Shown: positions 1 to 8,982, numbered from the stretch's first letter. The stretch is 35,631 nucleotides of DNA from Planctomycetota bacterium (GCA_016793245.1 JAEUHW010000227.1:1-35631), one strand, 5' to 3'. Notes: generated from the letters alone by a model not told the origin. Numbers and translations are program-made.

Positions 1-170
1 GTCGAGCGCAGCACGTCCCCCGCGGCGGCGAGCTTCACGATCAGCGCGCGCGTGCGCACCGGATCGTAGTGCGGGCAACCCGGGCACTCGACGCCGTGCT
101 GCTTGTGGGGCCGACAGGGACGGTCGCCCCGGAAGTGCCGACAATCGAGATGGAGGTCCGTGAGCTTCAT
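1..170 (-). CDS. Glycosyltransferase family 9 (heptosyltransferase-like), N-terminal fragment
   Basis: This gene starts at an ATG (complement of 168-170) and runs off the left edge, so only about 56 residues are visible. The fragment begins with a cysteine/histidine-rich stretch (CRHF, RPCRPHK, ECPGCPHYDP) and then RALIVKLAAAGDVLRS, which matches the first beta strand and glycine loop of GT9 ADP-heptose-type transferases (typically ILIVKLGALGDVL). Such a Cys-rich leader before the GT9 core occurs in a subset of bacterial GT9 proteins and might bind a metal; that is inference. It is divergent from the GT2 gene at 294 and fits an envelope-glycan neighbourhood. Acceptor and donor cannot be told from this fragment. 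Confidence 0.72.
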   Translation of the reverse strand, partial: MKLTDLHLDCRHFRGDRPCRPHKQHGVECPGCPHYDPVRTRALIVKLAAAGDVLRS

Positions 171-293
171 GGGGTGGCGGGTTCGTGCTAGTTGTAGCCT
201 AGCCCCCACTCCTCTTTCGATCGCCGAGGCGATCCGGCTCTAGCGCCGGCGTCGCGGCTGCCGAGAAAGAGGGACCGAGCCGCGAGATCCCGC

Positions 294-1043
294 ATGCGGA
301 CGCTCATCGTCGTCCCGACGTACAACGAAGTCGAGAACGCCGAGCCTCTCGCCCGAGCCATCCTCGCGGCGGTGCCCACCGTCGACCTCCTCTTCGTCGA
401 CGACAACTCGCCCGACGGCACCGGCCAGCTCGTGCGCAAGATGGCCGCCGCGGATCGCCGCGTCCTGCTCCTCGCGCGCCCGGGCAAGCTCGGCCTCGGC
501 ACCGCGTATCTCGCGGGCTATCGCTACGGCCTGGAGCACGGCTACGACGTCGTCGTGACGATGGACGCCGACTTCTCGCACGACCCGCGCTACCTGCCCG
601 CGCTGCTCGCGGGCCTGGAAGCACGCGACGGCGCGCCCGACGTGATGATCGGCTCTCGCTACGTCCCCGGCGGCGGCGTCAAGAACTGGGGCCTCCACCG
701 TCGCCTGCTCTCGCGCTTCGCGAACTTCTACGCGCGCACGCTGCTCGGCCTCACCGCCCGCGACTGCACCGCCGGCTTTCGCGCGTACCGGACCGAGGTG
801 CTGCGGCACTTGCCTTTGGGTGAGATCCGCTCGTCGGGCTACTCGTTCCTGGAAGAGGTGCTCTACCTCGTGCACCTCGCGGGCTTCCGCGTCGGCGAGA
901 CGCCGATCATCTTCGAGGACCGCCGAGCGGGTCGCTCCAAGATCTCCCGGAAGGAGATCTTCCGCGCGGCGCTGACCGTGCTGCGCTTGAAGTGGAAGCG
1001 GCCCGCGGTGGCGCCGCGCCCCGCCGCTCAGAGCCGCGCGTAG
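294..1043 (+). CDS. Polyprenol-phosphate mannosyltransferase (DPM1-like GT2)
   Basis: A 249-residue GT-A enzyme expected to transfer a sugar, usually mannose from GDP-mannose, onto a polyprenyl phosphate at the cytoplasmic face of the membrane. Visible motifs are PTYNE (8-12), VDDNSPDGT (35-43), the metal-binding DAD in MDADFSHDP (90-98), GSRYVPGG, a DCTAGFR motif and a C-terminal FEDRRAGRSKIS segment. These are the standard DPM1 landmarks. There is no C-terminal membrane domain, so it is the short soluble class. The start is fixed by the beta-strand RTLIVVPTYNE directly after Met; the ribosome site is weak. Its 3' end overlaps the convergent GT4 gene by 16 bases. The exact sugar is not determined by sequence. 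Confidence 0.93.
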   Translation: MRTLIVVPTYNEVENAEPLARAILAAVPTVDLLFVDDNSPDGTGQLVRKMAAADRRVLLLARPGKLGLGTAYLAGYRYGLEHGYDVVVTMDADFSHDPRYLPALLAGLEARDGAPDVMIGSRYVPGGGVKNWGLHRRLLSRFANFYARTLLGLTARDCTAGFRAYRTEVLRHLPLGEIRSSGYSFLEEVLYLVHLAGFRVGETPIIFEDRRAGRSKISRKEIFRAALTVLRLKWKRPAVAPRPAAQSRA

Positions 1044-2149
1044 AGCGCGCGCACCGCTTCGACCTGCTGCGCGAGCGAGAAGCGCGCGCGCGCGGTGGCC
1101 GCCGCGTTCTCGGCGAGGCGCCGACGCAGCGCGGGATCCGCGTGCCACTTCTCGAGCACCGCGACCAGCGCCGCGCTGCTCTCGTCGATGAGCTCGCCCG
1201 TGCGCCCCGGCTCCACGAGCTCCGGCAGCATGCCGCGCTTCGTCGCCACGACGGGAACGCCGCAAGCGAGGGCTTCGCGCACCGCGCGCGCGGTGCCATC
1301 GCTGCCGGGCACCAGATAGATCTTGGCGTCCAGAGCGCGCAGCAGCGCCGGATAGGCCTCGCCCGTGACGTAGCCCGGGAAGAACACGTGCTTGTCGAGC
1401 AGCCCGCGCTGCTCGGCCGGCTTCTTCGCCAGCTCGTCGATCTCCGTGCCGCGCCCGATCACGAGCAGCTTGAAGCGCGGGATCCGCCGCGCGAGCTCCG
1501 CCGCCGCGTCGAGCAAGAGGTCGAAGCGCCGATGCGCCTGCACGCGCGCCACGATGCCGACCACGAAGTCCTTCTCGTCGAGTCCGAGCTTCGCGCGGGA
1601 GCTCGGTCCCACCGCGGTGAAGCGCTCCAAGTCGACCGCCGGCTCGAGCCGGACCAGTCGCTCCGCGGGGAAGCCGAAGCTCCGCAGGCGCTCCTCGATC
1701 GCGCGCGCGAACACGATCACGGCCTCTGCCTCGCGCGCGAGGCGCCTGGCCAGGTGCACGCCGATCGCCTCGGGGTCCGTGTCGTAGAGGCTGCGGACGA
1801 TCTTCGGCCGCTCGGCCCCGCGGCGCGCGCGCTGCGCGAGCCGGAAGTCGTTCGGCAGGTGCGTGTGCACGAGGTCGAACTTCTCGGCCGCGAAGATCGC
1901 GCGGAGCTTCCGCGTGTCGAACGCGTTCCGCCAGAACGAGCGGTGCTTCGGGAGTGCCAAGTCGAGGATCGGCTCCAGGCCGCGGGCGCGCGCCTCGTCG
2001 CGCACGAAGTTGTGCGGGCTGTCCTTCGTGTAGGCGCTCGAGCGCAGCACGACGTCCTGCCCCGCGCGCTTCAAACCCGCCGCGAGGGCCACCGCCGGCT
2101 CCGCCGGCCCGGTCCACTTGAAGTTCGAGAAGAGGTGGAGGATGCGCAC
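1028..2149 (-). CDS. Glycosyltransferase family 4 (GT-B)
   Basis: About 373 residues with a GT-B two-domain layout. The N-terminal Rossmann half begins VRILHLFSNFKWTGPAEP, with HTHLPNDFRLAQ further in. The C-terminal half has GIVARVQAHRRFDLLL, a nucleotide-sugar strand LLVIGRGTE and GTARAVREALACGVPVVA. The usual GT4 EX7E signature appears here as DX7E (the D of GSDG to the E of VREA), a conservative change. I chose the GTG at 2149 because homologues begin at this strand and AGCAGG lies about nine bases upstream; a longer GTG start at 2212 adds 21 basic residues. It probably adds a sugar to an envelope glycan, consistent with the GT2 and GT9 neighbours. Substrate unknown. Confidence 0.88.
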   Translation of the reverse strand: MRILHLFSNFKWTGPAEPAVALAAGLKRAGQDVVLRSSAYTKDSPHNFVRDEARARGLEPILDLALPKHRSFWRNAFDTRKLRAIFAAEKFDLVHTHLPNDFRLAQRARRGAERPKIVRSLYDTDPEAIGVHLARRLAREAEAVIVFARAIEERLRSFGFPAERLVRLEPAVDLERFTAVGPSSRAKLGLDEKDFVVGIVARVQAHRRFDLLLDAAAELARRIPRFKLLVIGRGTEIDELAKKPAEQRGLLDKHVFFPGYVTGEAYPALLRALDAKIYLVPGSDGTARAVREALACGVPVVATKRGMLPELVEPGRTGELIDESSAALVAVLEKWHADPALRRRLAENAAATARARFSLAQQVEAVRALYARL

Positions 2150-2255
2150 CGCGCGTCGCCTGCTCTGCGTGCCGAAGGAAGTCCGTACCGGAGTTCGGCC
2201 GGATTGTCGCACGCGCGAACGAGCGCTCTCAAGCCGCGCAGCCTAGGAAGGAAAC

Positions 2256-2288
2256 GAGCCGCGCGCCCAGGGTCCCGGGCGGCGGCTC
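2256..2288 (-). terminator. Possible terminator after the HEAT-repeat gene
   Basis: An imperfect GC-rich stem-loop lies about 50 bases past the stop of the HEAT gene. On the minus strand the arms are GAGCCGCCGCCC and GGGCGCGCGGCTC, with one bulged base, followed by CGTTTCCTTCC, a modest pyrimidine run. It would separate the HEAT gene from the GT4 gene downstream. The bulge and short T content keep confidence moderate. Confidence 0.4.
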
Positions 2289-2334
2289 GCGGAGAGAAGG
2301 AGGAGATCCACCTGGGCAGAGGCCCCAGGCGAGA

Positions 2335-5300
2335 TCAGCTACCTCCGCCTCCCCCCTCGGTTTCGTTCTTCTTCGAAGAATCTCCGCTCTCCTTCTCGCC
2401 CCCGGTCGCGGGCTTCGCCCCCGACTCGACGGCCTTCGCGCGCTCGGCGTCGACCGCGCGCTGGATGCGCTCGATCGCGCGCTTCGCGGCGGCCTTCTCT
2501 GGCGCCCCCCCGGACTGGAAGAGCTCGAGCAGATGCGGCAGTGCGCGCGGCGAACCGAGCGCGCCGAGCGAGTCGATCGCGAGCAGGCGGAGCTCGGGGT
2601 CGGTGCCGCGGATCATCGGGAGGATCTTCGCCAGGGGGTCTTCGAGGCCTTCGGCGCGGATGGTGCTCCAGAAGCGCTTGGCTTCGATGGCGGTGCGCAG
2701 AGCTTCGAGCGACTGCGCCGCAGTCTGGCGAAGCACCGGGTTGTCCGCCGTGCTCGCCGCGAGCAGCGCGTCGACGGACTCGGGATCCGCGAAGGCCCGC
2801 AAGTGATGAGCCGCCATCGCGCTGACTTCCGTGGCGGGATCGCGAAGCGCAGCGATCAAGAGCTCGCGAGCGTTCGGAATGAGCTGCTTGCCGAAGAAGC
2901 GGCACGCCCAAACGCGAAGGTGCGGCGCGTCAGCCTTGCCCCACGAGCGGAACATCTCGATCAGCGTCGAAGAGACGACAGTATCGTATCTCAATCGAGA
3001 GACGTACTCCTGCGCCGTGCGCTCGCTCTCGAGACAGCGTGGTGCGAACCAACGAATCCAGGCGTCCTGCGCGACCGTGGAGCGAGAGCCGTGCGCTCCG
3101 ACCACATCAGAGACTCCCTGCCAGGCGATTTCCGATACGACGGACGGTTGAGTGGCTTCGAGCGCGCGGATGACATCCTCTGCTGACGCACGTCTCAGAC
3201 CGTCGAGCGCGACTCCGTGACGCGATGTCTTCAGCCAAGCGACACGGGCCAAGTACGGTACGAGCGACGCATCCACGAGTGCCGGCTGTTGCGGTATCCA
3301 CGACATGAGCAAGTTCTCTCTTTCCTCCTCCTGTTGGGATCCCTCGCGCTGGTTCTCCGGCTGCTCCAGCCAAGCAGCTAAGAGGGCACGCGCATCCTCT
3401 CGGCCCCTGAATTTCCCGAGAGACCTCAGCACGCTCGCATCCTTGCGCCACCGTTCGTCCGCAGCTACCCAGGCGATCCCTCGCGGATCGTCACCCAGCG
3501 CATCCAGAGCAACCTTTACATGCATGGAACTGGACTGGGAGTCACGAACGAGTGATTCCAAGGACGCGGGCGCGATAAGCGCCGCTCGCTTGATGATCGC
3601 CGTCGCGATACCACTGCTCTCGCGAGCAATCATGACCCACTCGGCGATCTCGCTCGCGTCGATGCGCGGCACGATGTGCTTCGCGAGAACCTGGTCGTAG
3701 GAAACCGAAGCGCTCTGCTCACGCTGGAACCACGGCCGACGCTCGAGCCAGATCAACGGATGCAGCTTCGCCTTGGTGAGCGCGCATTTCTCGCTGTTAG
3801 CCCAAGAGCTCACGAGCTTCGCCCGCGACCAGGTGCGAGGCGAGACGGTTCGCAGCAGCTCCTCCACGACCGGCCCCAGGATCTCGGGCGAGAGGAACTC
3901 GAGCGCGTTCAGCGCCTGTACGCAGTAGCGATCGTCGCTCTGCATCGCGAATCGCGAGACCTGCGCGACGAGCTCGGGATTCGAGATCGGCGAGCAAACT
4001 CCCTTCGAGAGCTGATCCAGAGCAAAGAGCGAGACCTGCGCGTTCGCATCCTGGAGCCCCTGCAGAAGCACCTGCTCCACTTCCTCGCGCGTACCGGAGA
4101 GCGGGAATCCCTGCCGGAGGATCATCCCTCGCACATCGACGCTCGCATCCTCGCGCAGCACCGCGAGCGCATCCGCGGCGCGCAGCACGCGCCGCTCCCC
4201 GAGCAGCCGCACCGCGTGCTGCCGCACCTCCGCATCGGCATCGCGGAGCATCCCGCGCGCCACGCCTTCGACGCGTTCATCCCACGCGAGCCGCGGCAGG
4301 AGCTGCTGCGCCACGCGCTGGCGCAGCAGCGCATCGGGATCCACGGCCAAGCGCTCGAGGCGCGCCGCGACCTGGGTCGGATACGCGCGATCGACGAGGA
4401 AGAGCGCGTCGGAGCGCACCGAGCCGTCGGGTGAGTCGAGCAAGCCGAGCCAGCCCTCGCGGAACTCCTCGCGCAGCAGCGCGGGCGGGATGCCCTCGCT
4501 CTGCGCCATCCCGTGCAGCAGCGCCGAGGCCGCGACCACGCGAGTGGACTCGCGCAGACTCGGCAAGGCCTCGCGGAGGCGCTGCGGCGCTTCCTGCGCG
4601 AGGTAGAGCGCCGCATTCCTACGCACCGGGTCGCGCTCGTCGCTGCCCATCCACAGCACGAACGCGGCCTCGATCGCCGCCGGGCCCATGCGCCGGAGCG
4701 CCTCCATGCGGGAGTGATCCTGATCGCCGAGGCGCGGGAGGTTCAGCTTCTGGAAGTGCTCGCGCACGACTTGCGTGTTCGCGTCGTCCGGCGTCGGTGC
4801 GGCTTGCGGCGGAACGCCGAGGACGTGTTTCTCGGTGCGCCACGCGCGGAGCTGAACACCGGCGCCGTAGCGTGCGAGCAGCTCCTTCTCCACCGACTTG
4901 TCGAGCGCCTTCGGATCCTGGAAGCCGAGCTGCCGGATGCGGCGCTCGCCGACCTTCCAGAGCCAGCCGTCGTTGCCGATGATCCCGCGCTCGAGGACGC
5001 GGTAGTCGACGCCCAGCACCTCGACGAGGTCGCCGGGCGCATAGAGCTGCGGATCGAGCTCAGGCGCGTAGCCGGTTCTCCACTCCTGCGCGACCCGCAG
5101 AGCGTCCGCTCGACGCTCGGCGCGGAAGTGCAGCTCCGCCAGCAGGAGCAGACCCGCCATCTTGGCCGCACGCGACGACGCATGCGTGGAGAGCTCGGCG
5201 GTGCGCAGCGCTCCTGCGGCGTCGTCGCCGGCGAGGAGGAGCGCCACGCGCTCGCGCAGTCTCTGCTCGACATTGGGCTCGGGATCTTGAGCGTGCGCGC

Positions 5301-5355
5301 CGACGCCAACGGCGGCGAAGAACACGGCGAGTACGGGAACGGATCGGAATCGCAT
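2335..5355 (-). CDS. Exported HEAT-repeat protein
   Basis: About 1006 residues from an ATG preceded by AGGAGG eight bases upstream, which decides the start over a longer frame opening at 5412. A signal peptide (MRFRSVPVLAVFFAAVGVGA, cleaved near AHAQ) sends it out of the cytoplasm. Alpha-helical repeats of HEAT/PBS-lyase type occupy roughly residues 215-455 (for example DADAEVRQHAVRLLGE and DSPDGSVRSDALFLVD) and 845-980 (DPATEVSAMAAHHLRAF, GTDPELRLLAIDSLGALG). The tail is low-complexity Gly/Lys/Glu. HEAT solenoids bind proteins, but no partner can be named. The central third, about residues 535-820, uses less GC-rich codons than the flanks. It lies 94 bases downstream of the response regulator on the same strand, so co-transcription is possible. 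Confidence 0.9.
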   Translation of the reverse strand: MRFRSVPVLAVFFAAVGVGAHAQDPEPNVEQRLRERVALLLAGDDAAGALRTAELSTHASSRAAKMAGLLLLAELHFRAERRADALRVAQEWRTGYAPELDPQLYAPGDLVEVLGVDYRVLERGIIGNDGWLWKVGERRIRQLGFQDPKALDKSVEKELLARYGAGVQLRAWRTEKHVLGVPPQAAPTPDDANTQVVREHFQKLNLPRLGDQDHSRMEALRRMGPAAIEAAFVLWMGSDERDPVRRNAALYLAQEAPQRLREALPSLRESTRVVAASALLHGMAQSEGIPPALLREEFREGWLGLLDSPDGSVRSDALFLVDRAYPTQVAARLERLAVDPDALLRQRVAQQLLPRLAWDERVEGVARGMLRDADAEVRQHAVRLLGERRVLRAADALAVLREDASVDVRGMILRQGFPLSGTREEVEQVLLQGLQDANAQVSLFALDQLSKGVCSPISNPELVAQVSRFAMQSDDRYCVQALNALEFLSPEILGPVVEELLRTVSPRTWSRAKLVSSWANSEKCALTKAKLHPLIWLERRPWFQREQSASVSYDQVLAKHIVPRIDASEIAEWVMIARESSGIATAIIKRAALIAPASLESLVRDSQSSSMHVKVALDALGDDPRGIAWVAADERWRKDASVLRSLGKFRGREDARALLAAWLEQPENQREGSQQEEERENLLMSWIPQQPALVDASLVPYLARVAWLKTSRHGVALDGLRRASAEDVIRALEATQPSVVSEIAWQGVSDVVGAHGSRSTVAQDAWIRWFAPRCLESERTAQEYVSRLRYDTVVSSTLIEMFRSWGKADAPHLRVWACRFFGKQLIPNARELLIAALRDPATEVSAMAAHHLRAFADPESVDALLAASTADNPVLRQTAAQSLEALRTAIEAKRFWSTIRAEGLEDPLAKILPMIRGTDPELRLLAIDSLGALGSPRALPHLLELFQSGGAPEKAAAKRAIERIQRAVDAERAKAVESGAKPATGGEKESGDSSKKNETEGGGGGS

Positions 5356-5448
5356 GGCTCGAGCCTCCTCGGCTCCTTGGTTCGGCCATGAGACCGGATC
5401 GCACGAGCGCACGGGTCTCCGCGGCGTGCTCGAGTTGTCACCAGCTCG

Positions 5449-6159
5449 TCACACGGCGCCGCCGTCGATCCAGCGATAGCCCACGCCGTGCACCGTCAGC
5501 AGATGGCGCGGCTCCTTCGGATCCCGCTCCAGCTTCTGCCGCAGGCGCAGCACGTGGTTGTCGACCGTGCGCGGCGTCACGAACTCGCCGCCCGCCCCCC
5601 ACGCGTGCGCCAGGCACTCCTCGCGCGAGACGACCTCGCCGCGGCGCGCGACGAGCAGCTTCAGCAGCGCCGCCTCGCGCGGCAGCAGCGGCAAGCTCTC
5701 TCCGTTGCGCAGGATCGCGAACGCCGCGAAGTCGACCTCGCATGCGTCGAGCCGGAGACGCGTCGGCACCGCGTGCTCACTGGTCACCTGCCCGCGCGCG
5801 CGGCGCAGCAGTGAACGGAGCCGCGCCACGAGCTCGCGGAACGAGAACGGCTTCACCACGTAGTCGTCGGCGCCGAGCTCGAGCAGGAGCACGCGGTCGA
5901 GCTCCTCGCCGCGCGCGGTGAGCACGAGCACCGGCAGCGCGAGCTTCCGCGCGCGGAGCTCCTTCAAGAGCTCGACGCCGGAGACGCCCGGCAGATTGAG
6001 ATCGAGCACGCAGAGATCGAAGCCGCCGCGCTGCAGCGCTCGCCGTGCCGCGACGCCGTCCGCGGCGCTCTCGACCGCGAAGCCTTCATCGCCGAGGCCT
6101 TGCACGAGCCCCGCGCGCAGGGCCGCATCGTCCTCCACCACCAGCACGCGCGTGCTCAT
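5449..6159 (-). CDS. OmpR/PhoB-family response regulator
   Basis: A 236-residue two-domain regulator. The receiver domain (about 1-115) has the acidic pair D10/D11, phospho-acceptor D53 in VLDLNLPG, T81 and K103 in VVKPFSF, all intact. A winged-helix DNA-binding domain (about 135-232) follows, with LPREAALLKLLVARRGEVVS, the recognition-helix region TPRTVDNHVLRLRQKLE and the wing TVHGVGYRW. The ATG overlaps the stop of the kinase gene in an ATGA junction, indicating translational coupling and a cognate pair. It should bind DNA after phosphorylation by that kinase. No target operator could be identified. The neighbouring HEAT gene is a candidate target only by proximity. Confidence 0.96.
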   Translation of the reverse strand: MSTRVLVVEDDAALRAGLVQGLGDEGFAVESAADGVAARRALQRGGFDLCVLDLNLPGVSGVELLKELRARKLALPVLVLTARGEELDRVLLLELGADDYVVKPFSFRELVARLRSLLRRARGQVTSEHAVPTRLRLDACEVDFAAFAILRNGESLPLLPREAALLKLLVARRGEVVSREECLAHAWGAGGEFVTPRTVDNHVLRLRQKLERDPKEPRHLLTVHGVGYRWIDGGAV

Positions 6160-8054
6160 CGTTCGCGCTCCGTCTTCGGCGCACCCTCGGCGAGCTTCAC
6201 CGGCAAGCGCAGGGCGAAGCAAGCCCCGCCTCCTTCCCGTGCGAGACTCGCCACACCGCCGCCGCACTCCTCGGCGAAGCGCCGCACGAGCGAGAGGCCG
6301 AGCCCGGCACCGCGCCGCTCGTCGCGCGTCGCGGCCTCGCCGCGCGCGAAGCGCTCGAAGATGCGCTCGCGATCGCGCTCGGAGACACCGCTCCCGCGAT
6401 CGAGCACGCGGAGCTCGAGGATGCGGACTCCCCGATCGTTCGCCGGCAGCAGCTCGGCCTCGAGCTCGATCGGTGGAGCGCCGTGGCGACGCGCGTTGTC
6501 GACGAGTTCGCGCAGCGCGCTCAGCGCTCCTTCGCCGTCGGGTAATCGGAGCTCGAGCGGCGCCTTCGTGCGCAGCACGGCGTCCTCGCCGGCGTGATCG
6601 AGCGTGCGCTCCAAGAGCTCGCCGAGCGCCAGCGTCGGCGCCTGCGCGGGACGGCGCCCCGCCGCGAGCGCCACCACGCGATCGACGAGCGACGCGAGGC
6701 GCCGCCCTTCGCGCTGCAGCACCGCGAGGTGCTCCGCTCGTCGCTCGGGCGCAGCGCCCGACGCGCTCTCCAAGAGCTCCGCGTGGAGGAGCACCGCGGC
6801 GAGCGGCGTCCGCAGCTCGTGCGCGACATTGCCGGTGAACTCCGCCTGCCGCGCCGCGAGCTGCTGCTCGCGCCGCGCCAAGCGCAGCGCGGCGCCGAGA
6901 CCCACGGCGGAGGCGAGCACGAGAGCGCAGAGCAGCGCGAGCTCGTTCCCGCCGCCTTCCTCGCGGCGCGGCGTCCAGCGGAGCTCGAGCTCGAGGTCGT
7001 CGAGCGGGGAGGGCAGCGCTTCGCGCCGCGCATCGGCGCGGAGGCTCGTCGAGCGCTCGAGGAGCGTCACCACTTCCCGTGTCGCGCGCGCGAGCGTCTC
7101 GAAGAGCGCGGGCGGCGCGAGCTCCTCCTTCGGCAACGCGAGCGCCCAGCGCACGCGCGCGCGGCGCGGGAAGCGCAGCAGGATCCAGGCACCCGCGCGG
7201 CGTGCCGCGCGCGTGTCGCCCTCGAGGGCGAGTTCCTCCAACGCGCGCACGCGCGCGCTGCGCTCGGCCGCGGCGGAAGCGAGCTCCGCGAGAGCCGAGC
7301 CGCGCTCGGCGAGTTCGGCGGCGAGGCCGCGCAGCAGCCCGGGCTCCAACGCCTCGCGCTCCGCGCGCACGAGCAGCTCGCGCAGCGCGACCTCGGCCGC
7401 GGCGAGCGCCTCTGGGCCGCTGAAAGCTCCACTGCGCCAGCCCTCGAACGCAGCGAGGAACGCGGCCGGCGCCGGCAGCGCGCGCGTGAAGCCGAGCGGT
7501 CCGCGCAGCGCCTCCGCTCGTGCGGCCGCGGCGCCCGCGGCATCGCCGCTCCTCTGGAGAACGCGGGCGCGCACGAGCGCCGCCTCGGCCTTCAGGCCGG
7601 GGTGCGCGATCCCCTGCCACGCGGAGCGCGCCCATTCGGCGGCCTCGGCGGCGCTGGCGCTCGCGCCGCGGCGCAGCGCTTCCTCGACGCGCGCGAAGAG
7701 CTCCTCGTCCTCCTGGGCCGGAGCCGGTGCGAGCTCGCGCGGCGGCAGCTCGCGTTCCCGCTGCTCGAGCGCCACCCACGTGCCGCGCGGCACGAGGCGC
7801 TCCAAGCGCGCGCCGCGCGCGCTCCAGTCGAGCGCGGCCTCGTCCTCGGCATCCGCCGCGGCGCTCTCGAAGGCGAGGACGCGCGCCTCGATGGCGGCGA
7901 CGGCCTCGCGCGCGAGCTGCTCCTGATCCGCGAGCGCGCGCTCGCCCCGCCACGCACGCTCGCGCACCAGCGCGCTCGCCGCGAGCACGGCCAGCGCGAG
8001 CGCGGAGGCGGCGCCGCAGAGCAGCGCGAGCGAGCTCGGACGGAGGAGCTTCAC
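6156..8054 (-). CDS. Membrane sensor histidine kinase, partner of the OmpR-type regulator
   Basis: A 632-residue kinase starting at GTG. Topology: membrane segment about 8-30, a periplasmic region of roughly 340 residues, membrane segment about 371-393, then the cytoplasmic kinase core. The H box VAHELRTP places the phospho-histidine at H412. The N box has N520 (LRELVDNARRHG), the G1 box is DRGSGV (D552-) and the G2 box is GAGLGLSL (582-589). The sensor region is rich in Ala, Arg, Glu and Leu, looks helical, and matches no sensor domain I know. A short frame, ATG at 8098, ends in the GTGA overlapping this start. The signal sensed is unknown. Confidence 0.94.
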   Translation of the reverse strand: MKLLRPSSLALLCGAASALALAVLAASALVRERAWRGERALADQEQLAREAVAAIEARVLAFESAAADAEDEAALDWSARGARLERLVPRGTWVALEQRERELPPRELAPAPAQEDEELFARVEEALRRGASASAAEAAEWARSAWQGIAHPGLKAEAALVRARVLQRSGDAAGAAAARAEALRGPLGFTRALPAPAAFLAAFEGWRSGAFSGPEALAAAEVALRELLVRAEREALEPGLLRGLAAELAERGSALAELASAAAERSARVRALEELALEGDTRAARRAGAWILLRFPRRARVRWALALPKEELAPPALFETLARATREVVTLLERSTSLRADARREALPSPLDDLELELRWTPRREEGGGNELALLCALVLASAVGLGAALRLARREQQLAARQAEFTGNVAHELRTPLAAVLLHAELLESASGAAPERRAEHLAVLQREGRRLASLVDRVVALAAGRRPAQAPTLALGELLERTLDHAGEDAVLRTKAPLELRLPDGEGALSALRELVDNARRHGAPPIELEAELLPANDRGVRILELRVLDRGSGVSERDRERIFERFARGEAATRDERRGAGLGLSLVRRFAEECGGGVASLAREGGGACFALRLPVKLAEGAPKTERER

Positions 8055-8198
8055 GAGCGGCAGGCGGTCGCGAGTGCCAGGGGAACGAGGCGCGGCATGG
8101 AACTAAGAACTCCCTTGGAGCAAAGTGCCGCGTCGCGCGCAACGCGCGCCGAGCCCAAGAGCTCAGATCCGCACGACGCGCCCGGAGCCTACACCAAC

Positions 8199-8972
8199 AT
8201 GATGGAGTACCTGAACTTCGCCTTCCGCTGGACCCACGTCACCTCGGCCCTGCTCTGGGTGGGCCTGCTCTACTTCTTCAACTGGGTGAACGGCCCGTTC
8301 CTCGCGAGCTTGGACGCGGAGAAGAAGCGGCAGGTGATCGCGGGCCTCATGCCACGCGCCCTCTGGTGGTTCCGCTGGGCCGCCGCCTGGGCCTGGGTCT
8401 CGGGTCTGCTCGTGATCGGCCTCGTCTTCTATCACTCGCGCCCGATGATGTTCGTCCCGGACGACGACGGCGTCGTGCGCTGGTCGATGCTCGGAGGCCT
8501 CGTGGTGCTGCTCACCTTCACGGGGCACCACCTCTACGACGTGCTCGCGAAGACGGTGATGAAGGATCTCCGCGCGGCGTTCGTCGGCGGGCTCCTGCTC
8601 TCGGCGGCCTACTACGTCTTCGCGCGCGAGGTCGGCGGCTTCACCTTCCGGAGCGCGTTGGTCCACCTCGGCGCGCTCTTCGGCACGCTCATGGCCTTCA
8701 ACGTGTGGTTCCGCATCTGGCCCGCGCAGAAGCGGGTGATCGCCGCGGCGCGCGCGGGGGAAGCGCTGCCCGCCGATGCGGCGGCGCTCGCCGCGCAGCG
8801 CTCGCGTCACAACGCCTACATGTCCGTGCCGCTGCTGATGGCGATGAGCAACCAGCACGCGTGGAAGTTCGACGGCATCGATCTCTGGGCCGTGCCGCTG
8901 CTCGTGCTGATCGGCTTCCTCGTCGCGCACCTGCTCTTCCGCAAGAGCGCGAAGCTCCAGTTCAACGCGTAG
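8199..8972 (+). CDS. PuuD-type membrane protein (urate hydroxylase N-terminal domain family)
   Basis: About 257 residues with seven or eight hydrophobic segments. Signatures of the Urate_ox_N/PuuD membrane domain are FAFRWTHVTSALLWVG near the start, GHHLYDV, FNVWFRIWPAQKRVI and QRSRHNAYMSVPLLMAM. Characterised PuuD fuses this domain to a C-terminal cytochrome c; here the protein stops after the membrane part and has no CXXCH. Whether it oxidises urate is therefore uncertain, and other members of the family have no known function. The ATG at 8199 puts the first helix near the N terminus; an upstream in-frame ATG at 8098 would add 34 polar residues. The UPF0282 gene starts 10 bases after its stop, so the two are likely an operon. 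Confidence 0.85.
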   Translation: MMEYLNFAFRWTHVTSALLWVGLLYFFNWVNGPFLASLDAEKKRQVIAGLMPRALWWFRWAAAWAWVSGLLVIGLVFYHSRPMMFVPDDDGVVRWSMLGGLVVLLTFTGHHLYDVLAKTVMKDLRAAFVGGLLLSAAYYVFAREVGGFTFRSALVHLGALFGTLMAFNVWFRIWPAQKRVIAAARAGEALPADAAALAAQRSRHNAYMSVPLLMAMSNQHAWKFDGIDLWAVPLLVLIGFLVAHLLFRKSAKLQFNA

Positions 8973-8982
8973 CGCTCGCGCG

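Noticed and set aside
240..2117. Minus-strand frame of about 625 codons over the GT2 and GT4 genes
   Set aside because: It is out of frame with both genes, whose catalytic motifs are intact, and has no motif of its own.
5449..8142. Long minus-strand frame apparently fusing extra sequence to the response regulator
   Set aside because: The upstream part is the wrong-frame shadow of the kinase. The regulator has its own ATG at 6159 in a standard ATGA overlap with the kinase stop.
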